From contig NZ_JARZHF010000003.1 of NCBI RefSeq assembly GCF_029891575.1, forward strand, positions 310,001 to 374,000: 64,000 nucleotides of DNA, in the 5' to 3' direction. Of this stretch, positions 9,434-17,571 are shown piece after piece. Position 1 is the stretch's first letter. Each line of letters begins with the position of its first letter. Both the position numbers and the translations under genes were made by a program. Source of the DNA: Salipaludibacillus daqingensis. GTDB lineage: Bacteria; Bacillota; Bacilli; Bacillales; Salisediminibacteriaceae. Below the pieces are notes generated by a model that worked only from the letters and a program-made list of their open reading frames with translations, did no database searches and was not told where the DNA came from.

Positions 9434-9457
9434 CATGCTGAAAAGAAGTTCATGATG
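9434..9457. promoter_or_regulatory. Imperfect dyad in the regulator/peptide intergenic region, candidate operator
   Basis: CATGCTGAA (9434-9442) and TTCATGATG (9449-9457) form an inverted repeat with 7 of 9 pairs matching and a 6-base spacer. It lies between the divergent starts and upstream of a TATTAA-type -10 (9468-9473) for the peptide gene. It does not match the B. cereus PlcR box, so any binding is inference. Confidence 0.4.
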
Positions 9458-9490
9458 CTTTAAAGGATATTAATTAAAGGGGGTGTTTAA

Positions 9491-9619
9491 GTGAAAAAGT
9501 ACCTTTTAGCGATGGGCATTGTCGCAATGTTTCTAGGTGGTATTGTCTCTTTTAGCGGAGATCAGCAGTTCGCAGCTAGAGACTTACCAAATCAACACAG
9601 CGTTCCAGATCAAGGGTAA
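9491..9619 (+). CDS. 42-residue exported peptide, candidate quorum-sensing pro-peptide
   Basis: A GTG at 9491 with an AAAGGGGGTG ribosome binding site opens 42 codons. The product starts VKKYLLAMGIVAMFLGG, a Sec-type signal sequence with two lysines, and ends in a polar tail reading RDLPNQHSVPDQG. Length, signal sequence and short C-terminal tail fit the PapR/NprX/Phr class, in which the last 5-10 residues are released as the signal; NprX, as I recall it, ends in SKPDIVG, so SVPDQG is suggestive. The gene diverges from the PlcR-like regulator and ends at a strong terminator, so it is a stand-alone transcript. The role as that regulator's signal is inferred from context. It could instead be an unrelated small secreted peptide. 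Confidence 0.7.
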   Translation: MKKYLLAMGIVAMFLGGIVSFSGDQQFAARDLPNQHSVPDQG

Positions 9620-9637
9620 TCAATTGTATTCCCAAAA

Positions 9638-9691
9638 CCAAAGCTCTCTTATTATGAGAGGAGAGCTTTGGTCTCCTTCATGCTTTTTTTT
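9638..9691 (+). terminator. Intrinsic terminator after the peptide gene
   Basis: CCAAAGCTCTC (9638-9648) pairs perfectly with GAGAGCTTTGG (9661-9671); a run of eight T follows at 9683-9691. It may also stop transcription arriving from the opposite strand. Confidence 0.85.
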
Positions 9692-9774
9692 ATTGTTCCC
9701 CCAATATTAATATACCATTTATTACCACATATTTTCAATTTGATTTAATTGAAGAGTGGTTAAATTGATGATAG

Positions 9775-10272
9775 TTAAAAAGGAAAACGAAATGGTTTCT
9801 GTGAACGATAGTCTCGGAACAACTTAGTATACGTAACTCGAATGATGAAAAAGAGGACAATTAACCCAACGACATTTAATTCTTTTAGAAGGGCGAATAT
9901 CGTTTGATCGAGTTGTCGAATCATTTGTCCTTGTCCATAAGGGTCTACAGATACTGGGTACTTTTCAAGATAAGTTATTCGTAACGGAAGAGGATGAATG
10001 GGCACGTGATGATTTACTTCCATCACTTCGACGTAACGGTCTTCAACAGGCGTCATGTGTAATGATTCTTTTGGCGCTTGAAAAGCACCAGATGACTGAA
10101 AGGATTCCGAATTCTTGACAGTCATAACCTCACCGTTTCTCCCACTGCCAGATAACAGATTAAGAGAGTTGCTAGTGCCACTTTGTTGTAAACCTTGACT
10201 ATGAGCAACAGAACTGAATACGAACAAAGACACCAACAAAACCCCAACGAATACCGACAGCCTCTTGACCAT
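9775..10272 (-). CDS. Small secreted/membrane protein of unknown function
   Basis: I do not recognise this 165-residue protein. Residues 1-26 are a clear signal peptide (MVKRLSVFVGVLLVS, ending near AHSQG). A Ser/Gly/Asn-rich extracytoplasmic region follows, then a PLRITYLEKYPVSVDPYGQG segment, and a membrane helix near residues 130-150 followed by a basic tail (TKLFRDYRSQKPFRFPF) that should be cytoplasmic. This gives a type I-like topology. AAAGGGGG precedes the ATG. Its convergent position next to the PlcR-like/peptide pair makes it a possible output gene, but no shared operator is evident. Confidence 0.7.
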   Translation of the reverse strand: MVKRLSVFVGVLLVSLFVFSSVAHSQGLQQSGTSNSLNLLSGSGRNGEVMTVKNSESFQSSGAFQAPKESLHMTPVEDRYVEVMEVNHHVPIHPLPLRITYLEKYPVSVDPYGQGQMIRQLDQTIFALLKELNVVGLIVLFFIIRVTYTKLFRDYRSQKPFRFPF

Positions 10273-10430
10273 TAATAAAACCCCCTTTTTTAGATTAATT
10301 CCATGATACCTTTTTTAAAAATAGAGTGAAAATTCTGTTAAATGGACATATCGCAGAAGAGAGTCGGTTTATTCGATTTAAATAGAATTAACACAATAAC
10401 TATACGTATAGGAATAATGACATAAAAGAA

Positions 10431-10467
10431 AAAAAGTCCTAAGAGATTATTTCTCTCAGGACTTTTT
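10431..10467 (-). terminator. Intrinsic terminator of ppc
   Basis: AAAAAGTCCT.AGAGA pairs with TCTCT.AGGACTTTTT around a five-base loop. It sits 44 bases past the ppc stop, with T runs usable in either direction. Confidence 0.85.
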
Positions 10468-10510
10468 ATGTGTGTTTCTACCTATTAAAATACACCTTAT
10501 TTTTCAACCA

Positions 10511-13267
10511 TCAACCTGTGTTAACAAGTCCGGCAGCAACACCACTAATTGTCAACAGCACTTCCGTAAGAAGTTCATCCGATTTTTTACCTTCTGCCTC
10601 ACGCATTTTTTGAATGAGATCCACTTGTAAATAATTTAACGGATCGACATATGGATTTCGACGGTGAACAGACTCACGAATGTTTGGAGTATGATCAAGA
10701 AGTTCTTCACTTTTAGATATTTTTAATAGAACATCTTTTGTGCGATCATATTCCTCTGTAATATCTGCAAAGATACGTTCCCCAATCTTCTTATCCTCAA
10801 CTAAATCGACATATTCTTTTGCTGTTTGCAAATCAGCTTTCATTAAAGCCATTTGCAAATTATTGATCGTTGATTCAAAGAACGGCCAAACTTCATACAT
10901 TTCACGAAGCGTTTCTAAATGTTCTTCACTTTTTGAAGCATAAGCAGCTAACCCTGAGCCTGCAGCATACCAAGCAGGTAAATTTTGACGACACTGGGTC
11001 CAAGCGAACACCCATGGAATCGCCCGTAAATCCTCAAATGCTTCACTGTTTTTACGACTCATTGGACGTGATCCAATATTCAATTCACGCAGTTCGTTTA
11101 ATGGAGTCGTTTGTTTGAAATACGTCAAGAAATCTTCGTCTCCGAATACAAGAGACTGATATTTTTTCAGCGATTTCTCTGAAATTTCCTCCATGGCTTC
11201 TTCCCACTTATTCTTTAATCCCGTTACTTTCACCGATTCACTGTGAACTTTCGATGAAGATTCAAGTAGTGCAGAAGCTGCCTGCTCTAAATTACGGAAA
11301 GCAATATCTTCAAGCAAGTATCTTGAGGATAATACTTCTCCTTGCTCAGTGATTTTCACACCATCCCCCAACGTTTCGGCTGGTTGAGAAACGATACTTC
11401 TATTAAGTGGTCCACCTCCACGTCCAAGGGAGCCCCCGCGCCCGTGGAAAAACTTAAGACCGATGTTATAATCTCTCGCAGTATCATGAATTTCTTGCTG
11501 CGCCTTAAATAACTTCCAGTTTGCTGTTAGTGTTCCACCATCTTTACTGCCATCAGAATATCCAAGCATGATTTCTTGATGATCGCCTCGCTCTTTAATA
11601 TGGTGACGGTAAACTTCCATGTCAAACAATGTTTTCATAATTTTTGGTCCTGCAATTAAATCGTCTACGGTTTCTAATAACGGTGCTACGTGGAGACCAC
11701 TTTCCACCGTGCCATCTGCGTGAAGACGATAAATCCCCGCTTCCTTTGCCAAAACTAGCACTTCCAATAAGTCACTAGAGGATTGCGTCATGCTCACTAA
11801 ATATACTTCAATCGAGCGAGTTCCAAACTCATCGTGTGCATTTTTGATCATCCGGAACACATCAAAAATCTCCTGTGTCTCTTTTGAATAATCTTCATTC
11901 AACAACATCAATGGGCGTGGGTCGCGAAGGACTTTTTGCAATACGTCTAGTTTCTTCTTTTCAGATAATTGGCTATAGTCTTCAGAGATATTTACTACTT
12001 TAAGAATTTCAGCTATTGCTGTTTCATGTTCTCCACTATGGTTTCTCACATCAAGAGTCGCTAAATGGAAGCCAAATAACTCTACTTGCCGAGTCATCTT
12101 CGCTAACTTTTTCAGCTTTTGACCTTCTTTTTGATGCTGTTCTGCACTGCTTTTAATCATTTGGAGGTCGTTTAGCATTTCCTCTGAATCATTGTACCCT
12201 GTTTTTGATTTACCAACTTGGCGAATTCGCTTCAAAATGACGGCAAATTTTCTTCGATACACTTCTGATTTAATCGGCCACATGTCACTTTTTTTCAAAT
12301 ATGCCTTTTCGTCTTCTTCGACAGATGCAATTAGTCCTTTGTCAATCGTCACTCTTTCCGTTGATTGGCTAAAACGACGCATTAAATCAACGATAGACTC
12401 CTCATATTTTTTCAATGCTAGTTCTCGTTGTAACTTTAATGTCTCCCATGTCACATCTGGCGTAACAAATGGATTTCCGTCCCGGTCTCCGCCAATCCAT
12501 GAACCGAAGTGCAAAAAGTTAGGAACTTTCCATTGATGACCAGGATAATAGTCATCTAGTTGCTCTTCTAGTTCTTGGTGAACAGCTGGTAATACATCAA
12601 AAAGAGTTTGATCAAAATAGTAAAGTCCATTTTTCACTTCATCAATGACGGTTGGCTTTCGATAACGCAGTTCATCTGTTTGCCAAAGGGCTGTTACTTC
12701 ATTTGCCAAACTTTCTTCATAGTTTTTACGCTCTTTTTTGGTAATAAGAGGATTATCTAGTGCTTGAAGAATTTGTGAAATACGCTTTTGAATTTCAAGT
12801 ACCGTTCGTTTCGTAGCTTCTGTTGGGTGAGCAGTCATAATCAACTCAATTGACAAATCATCAAGGATCGTCTGAATCACTTCATCTGAGTGTTGATCGT
12901 TTTTCACCGATTGAACAGCACTTTCGATTGAGATCGGTTGTACTTGTCCATCTTCTTTTAATCGATATTGACGTGAACGACGAATCCGGTGGTTTTGTTC
13001 AGCGATATTAACGAGATGAAAATACGTAGAGAAAGCTCGAATGACATCTTGCCGCTGAGGAGACTCCAAACCACTAATCATTTCTTTTAGTTTCTCATAG
13101 GATTCAGTTTTAAAATCAACACGAAGTCCTTTTGTCGTTTCTCGAATTTCTTCTACTTTATTAAAGAGGTCTTCGCCCCCGTGCTCTACAAGCACTTCTC
13201 CTAAAATAGTACCTAGCTTCTTCACATCTGTTCGTAACTGTGCGTTCGCATCTTGTGTTTCAATCAT
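10511..13267 (-). CDS. ppc: Phosphoenolpyruvate carboxylase
   Basis: This 918-residue enzyme carboxylates PEP to oxaloacetate, the anaplerotic feed of the TCA cycle. The signatures are AHPTEATKRT with the catalytic histidine near residue 145, GGDRDGNPFVT, GYSDGSKDGG, the glycine-rich FHGRGGSLGRGGGP loop with its catalytic histidine, and the conserved C-terminal end in NTG. Length is normal for the family. The ATG at 13267 has a GGAGG-type site (GATTGGAGGATTAAAAC). It stands alone between a terminator and a broken doxX gene. Many Firmicutes use pyruvate carboxylase instead; having ppc fits growth on the sugars whose pathways appear later in the window. Confidence 0.97.
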   Translation of the reverse strand: MIETQDANAQLRTDVKKLGTILGEVLVEHGGEDLFNKVEEIRETTKGLRVDFKTESYEKLKEMISGLESPQRQDVIRAFSTYFHLVNIAEQNHRIRRSRQYRLKEDGQVQPISIESAVQSVKNDQHSDEVIQTILDDLSIELIMTAHPTEATKRTVLEIQKRISQILQALDNPLITKKERKNYEESLANEVTALWQTDELRYRKPTVIDEVKNGLYYFDQTLFDVLPAVHQELEEQLDDYYPGHQWKVPNFLHFGSWIGGDRDGNPFVTPDVTWETLKLQRELALKKYEESIVDLMRRFSQSTERVTIDKGLIASVEEDEKAYLKKSDMWPIKSEVYRRKFAVILKRIRQVGKSKTGYNDSEEMLNDLQMIKSSAEQHQKEGQKLKKLAKMTRQVELFGFHLATLDVRNHSGEHETAIAEILKVVNISEDYSQLSEKKKLDVLQKVLRDPRPLMLLNEDYSKETQEIFDVFRMIKNAHDEFGTRSIEVYLVSMTQSSSDLLEVLVLAKEAGIYRLHADGTVESGLHVAPLLETVDDLIAGPKIMKTLFDMEVYRHHIKERGDHQEIMLGYSDGSKDGGTLTANWKLFKAQQEIHDTARDYNIGLKFFHGRGGSLGRGGGPLNRSIVSQPAETLGDGVKITEQGEVLSSRYLLEDIAFRNLEQAASALLESSSKVHSESVKVTGLKNKWEEAMEEISEKSLKKYQSLVFGDEDFLTYFKQTTPLNELRELNIGSRPMSRKNSEAFEDLRAIPWVFAWTQCRQNLPAWYAAGSGLAAYASKSEEHLETLREMYEVWPFFESTINNLQMALMKADLQTAKEYVDLVEDKKIGERIFADITEEYDRTKDVLLKISKSEELLDHTPNIRESVHRRNPYVDPLNYLQVDLIQKMREAEGKKSDELLTEVLLTISGVAAGLVNTG

Positions 13268-13663
13268 GTTTTAATCCTCCAATCAAAGCTTAGGATTTCT
13301 TCCTACGCTTTTATGTAAGTCGATTTGAAACCTAAACGGCTTCTTTTTTTATCATCAGCCTTGTCTCAGTTAGTCATACTTTCTCAGGAAAAAATTATAA
13401 GTGGGACAACCTGCGTCCACCTTGACATAACCTGTCCCACTCACAATATAAAAATAAGTTTAGCCGATAATGTTTTCTATCATACCAAAAAACAACGACA
13501 ATAATCAATTTTTTCTAATAATTATGTCATCTCACCTTGTAAGAAAACATGACCAACACCTTTCATAATATACTTTTTTAGTGCAAATTAAAAATTTCTA
13601 AAACTATCATTAACTTTCCTATCCTGAAAAAAACGTTGATTGCTTATTTCTTTCTCTTGTTAA
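13268..13663. other. Intergenic region with a GTGGGACA hairpin
   Basis: The region holds the ppc leader and upstream sequence. At 13400-13408 and 13433-13441 AGTGGGACA and TGTCCCACT form a perfect 9-base inverted repeat with a 24-base loop. It could be a transcript end or a dispersed palindrome; there is no T run. The remainder, up to the doxX remnant, is AT-rich and shows no gene. Confidence 0.45.
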
Positions 13664-13948
13664 GAGGAAGATCAACGGCTTGCATGGGGAGAGGTTCTTG
13701 TTGGAATTGGATTGATCGTAGGTATTTTAACAACTGCGGCAGCATTCTTTGGTCTATCAATGAATTTCGCATTTATGTTTGCCGGCACAGTATCTTCAAA
13801 CCCTTGGTTGATTCTACTTACGTTCTTCATTATTATCGCAGGTAATAACGCAGGGCGATTCGGTGGCGACCGATGGGTTATCCCTTACATCCGTTCCATA
13901 ATGTTTAAAGACAAATTCACACCGACTAATGAAAAACGAGTTGCATAG
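13664..13948 (+). pseudogene. Remnant of a DoxX-family membrane protein, 5' half lost
   Basis: After an in-frame stop (13661-13663) the reading frame gives WGEVLVGIGLIVGILTT and two further membrane segments with AGTVSSNPW and AGNNAGRFGGDRW. This matches the C-terminal half of Bacillaceae DoxX-like proteins of roughly 160-180 residues. The N-terminal half, about 70-90 residues, is absent in all frames upstream, and no ribosome binding site precedes the possible TTG at 13712. The gene therefore looks truncated rather than merely short. Its terminator is intact. Loss of the 5' half next to the ppc leader suggests a deletion. Confidence 0.75.
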
Positions 13949-13956
13949 AAAACTTT

Positions 13957-13988
13957 AAAACCTTCCCCCTAGGGCTGAAGGTTTTTTT
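13957..13988 (+). terminator. Intrinsic terminator after the doxX remnant
   Basis: AAAACCTTC (13957-13965) pairs with GAAGGTTTT (13977-13985), followed by further T. Confidence 0.8.
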
Positions 13989-14179
13989 GCGTCTTATTAA
14001 CTATACATTTATGTACTATTCACAAATAAATAGAAAATACCTAGTAATTACCCCTCAAATTTATGTTACTTTTAGTCTATAATGGGTATTATAATAGTAA
14101 TGATAACTGTAAATATATGAATTTTGATAGTTCTTTAGTATGTACAGTTTGTAGTATGGTACTTAAGGAGGTTACTTTT

Positions 14180-14701
14180 ATGGCTAGTCAGTTTAGGCAT
14201 TACTTACGTTCAATAGTCAAATTCCCTTCCATTCATTACGTATATTTGACTTCCTATCCTGTGACAAACTTGTCAGAAGAAAAAGAGATGAACATCCTTC
14301 ATTTGATTCAATATCCGATTATATTTGTCATGCGAGGCCCTATTTGTCTAAAAGGGGTATCTGAACTGCTATCGGTGGGTGATGGTGTCATTTTTGATTA
14401 TGAAATAGAACGACATAAACGAAACACGCAACTACATTTATCACAACATAAATCTTTCGTTTCACCTGGCGTTTTGGCATTTATTAAACCAGAAATAGAG
14501 GAATTAAAACAAACCCCACGATCCATTTATATGAATTTCACTAAAGATCAACTCTCACCTAAAAAACAAGTTACTGTGTTAGATTTGTTAATCAAAAATT
14601 ACTCTTCTAAATTAAGAAATATTAATAAAATTAATTATTGTCAGTTAAGAATACAAGGCAAACAAAGAAATAATTTTGTGAAAGATAACTACTATTATTA
14701 A
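14180..14701 (+). CDS. Hypothetical protein, 173 residues
   Basis: I do not recognise this protein. The start at 14180 is chosen because AAGGAGG lies eight bases upstream; an in-frame ATG at 14063 overlaps TATAAT-like promoter sequence and has no such site. There is no signal peptide or clear membrane helix. The centre is mixed hydrophobic (IQYPIIFVMRGPICLKG) and the last 50 residues are basic and rich in Asn, Lys and Tyr (RNINKINYCQLRIQGKQR). That pattern could suit nucleic-acid binding, but nothing catalytic is visible. It stands alone between the doxX remnant and the GlcNAc transporter. Confidence 0.65.
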   Translation: MASQFRHYLRSIVKFPSIHYVYLTSYPVTNLSEEKEMNILHLIQYPIIFVMRGPICLKGVSELLSVGDGVIFDYEIERHKRNTQLHLSQHKSFVSPGVLAFIKPEIEELKQTPRSIYMNFTKDQLSPKKQVTVLDLLIKNYSSKLRNINKINYCQLRIQGKQRNNFVKDNYYY

Positions 14702-14979
14702 GAAAGGACTGAGCATGCCGTTCGGTTTTTTCTTGCTTTTCTTTGAGTCGATAAGATGCAAGTTGCAATATAGCAGAAATTACTGTGATTCATTCCTCTG
14801 TTAATGATTACTCTCCTTTCTTAAATGTGCGAATATCACCTTTTCGTTTTCTTCTATCTTCTTTTTACTCTTAATAAAAAAGTACCCCCATCTCTTATTT
14901 TATTCTTCTAAATATGCTTTTGGTTCATATTTATTTCATATGGATGTCAATTTAATAATATGTAAATTATCTCTTCAAA

Positions 14980-14993
14980 CTGGTATAGACATC
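14980..14993 (+). promoter_or_regulatory. NagR/DasR-type operator (dre-like)
   Basis: ACTGGTATAGACAT matches the GntR/HutC-family NagR (YvoA) operator type, built on TGGTCTAGACCA and TGGTATAGA. It overlaps the -35 box of the promoter in front of the GlcNAc PTS gene. Repression relieved by amino-sugar phosphates is expected by analogy. Confidence 0.7.
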
Positions 14994-15014
14994 TTTACTT
15001 CTAGATGCTAAAAT
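14986..15014 (+). promoter_or_regulatory. Sigma-A promoter for the GlcNAc PTS gene
   Basis: TAGACA (14986-14991), 17 bases, TAAAAT (15009-15014). The -35 lies inside the NagR-like operator, as expected for steric repression. Confidence 0.65.
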
Positions 15015-15058
15015 ATACTTAACAACGCAAATAAAACTTAAATTTTTTTCAGTTAAAA

Positions 15059-15072
15059 GAAAGCGTTGACAT
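15059..15072 (+). promoter_or_regulatory. cre-like site downstream of the nagP promoter
   Basis: GAAAAGCGTTGACA matches 12 of 14 positions of the cre consensus TGWAANCGNTNWCA. About 45 bases after the -10 it could act as a CcpA roadblock. Moderate support only. Confidence 0.4.
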
Positions 15073-15194
15073 AACCGTAGTTATATTAAGGTGGTGATTT
15101 TTCAATAAGGTTAAATAATCATTTGGTACTTATTCAGTTGTCCTTATTTCTATCTATTTACACTACTTTAAGAATATGAAAGGAGTTGTTCACT

Positions 15195-16559
15195 ATGTTA
15201 GGTTTTTTACAACGTATTGGTAAAGCACTCATGCTTCCTATTGCCTCTTTACCCGCTGCCGCACTATTATTAAGACTCGGTGCTGAGGATGTTCTCGACA
15301 TACCATTTATGGCAGCAGCAGGTGGCGCACTATTTGATAACCTTCCGTTGTTATTTGCAATCGGGGTTGCTATTGGAATGTCGAAAGATGGAAATGGTGC
15401 TGCCGGTTTAGCTGGTGCGATTGGGTTCTTCGTACTCACAGAAGGTACACAAGCGATTAATCCAGACATTAATATGGCATTTCTTGGAGGTATATTCAGT
15501 GGGGTTATCGCTGGTTTGCTTTACAACAAATATCACAACATTCAACTTCCTCAGTGGCTCGGATTCTTTGGAGGAAGACGTTTTGTTCCTATTGTAACCG
15601 CTGCAGCAATGATCATTTTTGCTGCCATCTTCGGATTTATTTGGCCACCTGTCCAAGAAGGAATTGATGCATTAGGACAATGGATTATCGGTTCTGGTGC
15701 TGTTGGGGTAGGGGTTTACGGTTTCTTAAATCGACTACTTATTCCAATTGGTCTTCACCACGTATTAAACTCACTTGTTTGGTTTGAATTTGGTGAATTC
15801 AATGGAGCAACTGGAGACTTGAACAGATTCTTTGCTGGAGATCCGGAAGCAGGTAGATTTATGGTTGGTTTCTTCCCTATTATGATGTTTGCTTTACCAG
15901 CTGCATGTTTAGCAATGATTGCAGCAGCAAAAGAACACCGAAGGAAAGCAGTTGCAGGTATGATGATCGGTATCGCCTTTACATCATTCTTAACAGGGAT
16001 CACGGAACCTATTGAATTCTCATTTATGTTCCTATCCCCTCTATTATATGTTGTTCATGCACTATTAACTGCAACATCTATGATTGTTACTAATGCTCTT
16101 GGGATCTTGCATGGTTTTGGTTTCTCTGCAGGAGCCATCGACTATTTCCTAAACTTTGGTATAGCTACCAGACCATTACTGCTCGCAGGAGTAGGACTCG
16201 TTTATGCAGTCATCTACTTCGTTGTTTTCTACTTCCTTATCAAAGCATTAGACTTGAAAACTCCAGGTCGTGAAGATGAGGATGACGAATTTGAAGATCG
16301 TCCTGTTCAGTCTGGTGAAAAGTATGAGAATTTAGCTCAGCTTTATTTAGAAGGATTAGGTGGCAAAGAGAACATTCAAAGTCTCGACAACTGCGTGACT
16401 CGTTTACGAATGAAAGTGAAAAATATGGATAAAGTAGACGAAAAAGCTTTGAAAAAAGCAGGAGCAAAAGGTGTCATGAAACTTAACTCTACTGATATTC
16501 AAGTTGTTATTGGAACAGATGTAGAGTTTGTAGCAGATGCGATGAGACCTAAACTATAA
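15195..16559 (+). CDS. nagP: N-acetylglucosamine-specific PTS transporter, IICB subunits
   Basis: This 454-residue permease takes up and phosphorylates GlcNAc (or a close glucose-type sugar). The membrane IIC domain fills residues 1-370, with typical LQRIGKALMLPIASLPAAAL, GITEPIEF and GLHHVLNS stretches. A hinge rich in Asp and Glu follows, then the IIB domain with the phospho-cysteine in LDNCVTRLRM (Cys400). No IIA domain is fused, as in B. subtilis NagP, so a IIA from another system must serve it. The ATG at 15195 is preferred over a TTG three codons earlier because AAGGAG is properly spaced. The NagR-like operator upstream supports the sugar assignment. Confidence 0.88.
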   Translation: MLGFLQRIGKALMLPIASLPAAALLLRLGAEDVLDIPFMAAAGGALFDNLPLLFAIGVAIGMSKDGNGAAGLAGAIGFFVLTEGTQAINPDINMAFLGGIFSGVIAGLLYNKYHNIQLPQWLGFFGGRRFVPIVTAAAMIIFAAIFGFIWPPVQEGIDALGQWIIGSGAVGVGVYGFLNRLLIPIGLHHVLNSLVWFEFGEFNGATGDLNRFFAGDPEAGRFMVGFFPIMMFALPAACLAMIAAAKEHRRKAVAGMMIGIAFTSFLTGITEPIEFSFMFLSPLLYVVHALLTATSMIVTNALGILHGFGFSAGAIDYFLNFGIATRPLLLAGVGLVYAVIYFVVFYFLIKALDLKTPGREDEDDEFEDRPVQSGEKYENLAQLYLEGLGGKENIQSLDNCVTRLRMKVKNMDKVDEKALKKAGAKGVMKLNSTDIQVVIGTDVEFVADAMRPKL

Positions 16560-16595
16560 GTAGATTAGTTTAATTTTATAAATAACTATCTAAGA

Positions 16596-16630
16596 GAAGG
16601 AGCTGCTGAGACTAGTAGCTTCTTCCTTTT
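16596..16630 (+). terminator. Terminator after nagP
   Basis: AAGGAGCTGCT pairs with AGTAGCTTCTT (allowing G-U), loop GAGACT, then CCTTTTT. It lies between nagP and the next gene, so read-through would be partial. Confidence 0.75.
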
Positions 16631-16653
16631 TAACTATTGAGGGAGTGATAGAA

Positions 16654-17571
16654 ATGAAACGTTTATTAGATTGTCGCGCATCTGATTTTTCAACAATGAA
16701 ATCCCATGAGTTAAAGCAAGCCATTAAAGCATCCGAAGGCAGAACCATCCTTGCCGAAGTTGTCTCCCCTGCTCCTCCACTTTTTCATGAAATTACAAAT
16801 GCCGAACTAGTTGCCGCTTTTGGAGCAGACCTCATTTTACTGAATTTATTTGATGTTTTTGATCCAAACGTTGCTAGCTTAACTGGGGTGGAATCCAGCG
16901 AACTTATCCCTTATTTGAAAAAACTAACTGGGAGACCAATTGGGTTGAATTTGGAACCTGTTGATATTAAATCTAAGTCGTTAGATGAACGGGAATCCAT
17001 TTCAGAAGGTCGAACGGCATCTGTTGATGCATTAAAAATGGTTAAACAGCTAGGGTTTGACTTCGTATGCTTAACAGGCAATCCAAAAACTGGTGTTAGT
17101 AATGATGAAATCGTCAAAGCAATCGAAAGAGCAAAAAATATTCTAGATGGTGATGTATTGATCATCGCTGGCAAAATGCATAGTTCTGGAGTAGAAGGAG
17201 AAGAAGGGGCAGACATGATTCCAAAAAATATGATCTCCTCCTTTATTGAAGCTGGTGCAGATGTTCTTCTATTACCGGCACCTGGAACAGTCCCTGGCAT
17301 TTCCGTAGCATCGATGCAAGAAAAGGTCTCTTACGCTCATAAAAAAGGAGCACTGACGATGCTTACTATTGGAACAAGCCAAGAAGGTGCTGATGAAGCA
17401 ACCATCCGTCAAATTGGTTTAAATAACAAGATGGCTGGTGCAGATATTCACCATATCGGTGACGCAGGTTATACAGGTGTAGCTATCCCTGAGAATATTA
17501 TGACCTATTCGATCACAGTTAGAGGGAAACGACATACGTATATTCGGATGGCGGCTTCGGTTATAAGATGA
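16654..17571 (+). CDS. DUF7916-type TIM-barrel protein associated with PTS genes
   Basis: The 305-residue protein starts at the ATG at 16654, behind GAGGGAG. It opens with a conserved MKRLLDCRASDF, then shows regular barrel-like repeats: AAFGADLILLNLFDVFDP, GRPIGLNLEPVD, LGFDFVCLTGNPKTGVS, ADVLLLPAPGTVPG and GADIHHIGDAGYTG. This is a family sometimes labelled haloacid-dehalogenase-like, but the DXDXT motif is absent, so that label appears wrong. Members commonly sit next to PTS permeases. Here it lies 94 bases after nagP behind a terminator. A sugar-phosphate isomerase or aldolase-like role is possible; the reaction is unknown. Confidence 0.75.
   Translation: MKRLLDCRASDFSTMKSHELKQAIKASEGRTILAEVVSPAPPLFHEITNAELVAAFGADLILLNLFDVFDPNVASLTGVESSELIPYLKKLTGRPIGLNLEPVDIKSKSLDERESISEGRTASVDALKMVKQLGFDFVCLTGNPKTGVSNDEIVKAIERAKNILDGDVLIIAGKMHSSGVEGEEGADMIPKNMISSFIEAGADVLLLPAPGTVPGISVASMQEKVSYAHKKGALTMLTIGTSQEGADEATIRQIGLNNKMAGADIHHIGDAGYTGVAIPENIMTYSITVRGKRHTYIRMAASVIR

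Larger units (their letters stand above)
14702..15194. other. Control region upstream of the GlcNAc transporter
   Basis: This stretch has no gene. It contains the NagR-like operator, a sigma-A promoter and a cre-like site, each listed separately. ATAAC-CGTA-GTTAT at 15072-15085 is a further small palindrome in the leader whose role I cannot assign. Confidence 0.6.

Noticed and set aside
14180-14701. Possible ComK-like protein
   Set aside because: Length is similar, but no ComK motif could be matched; left as hypothetical.
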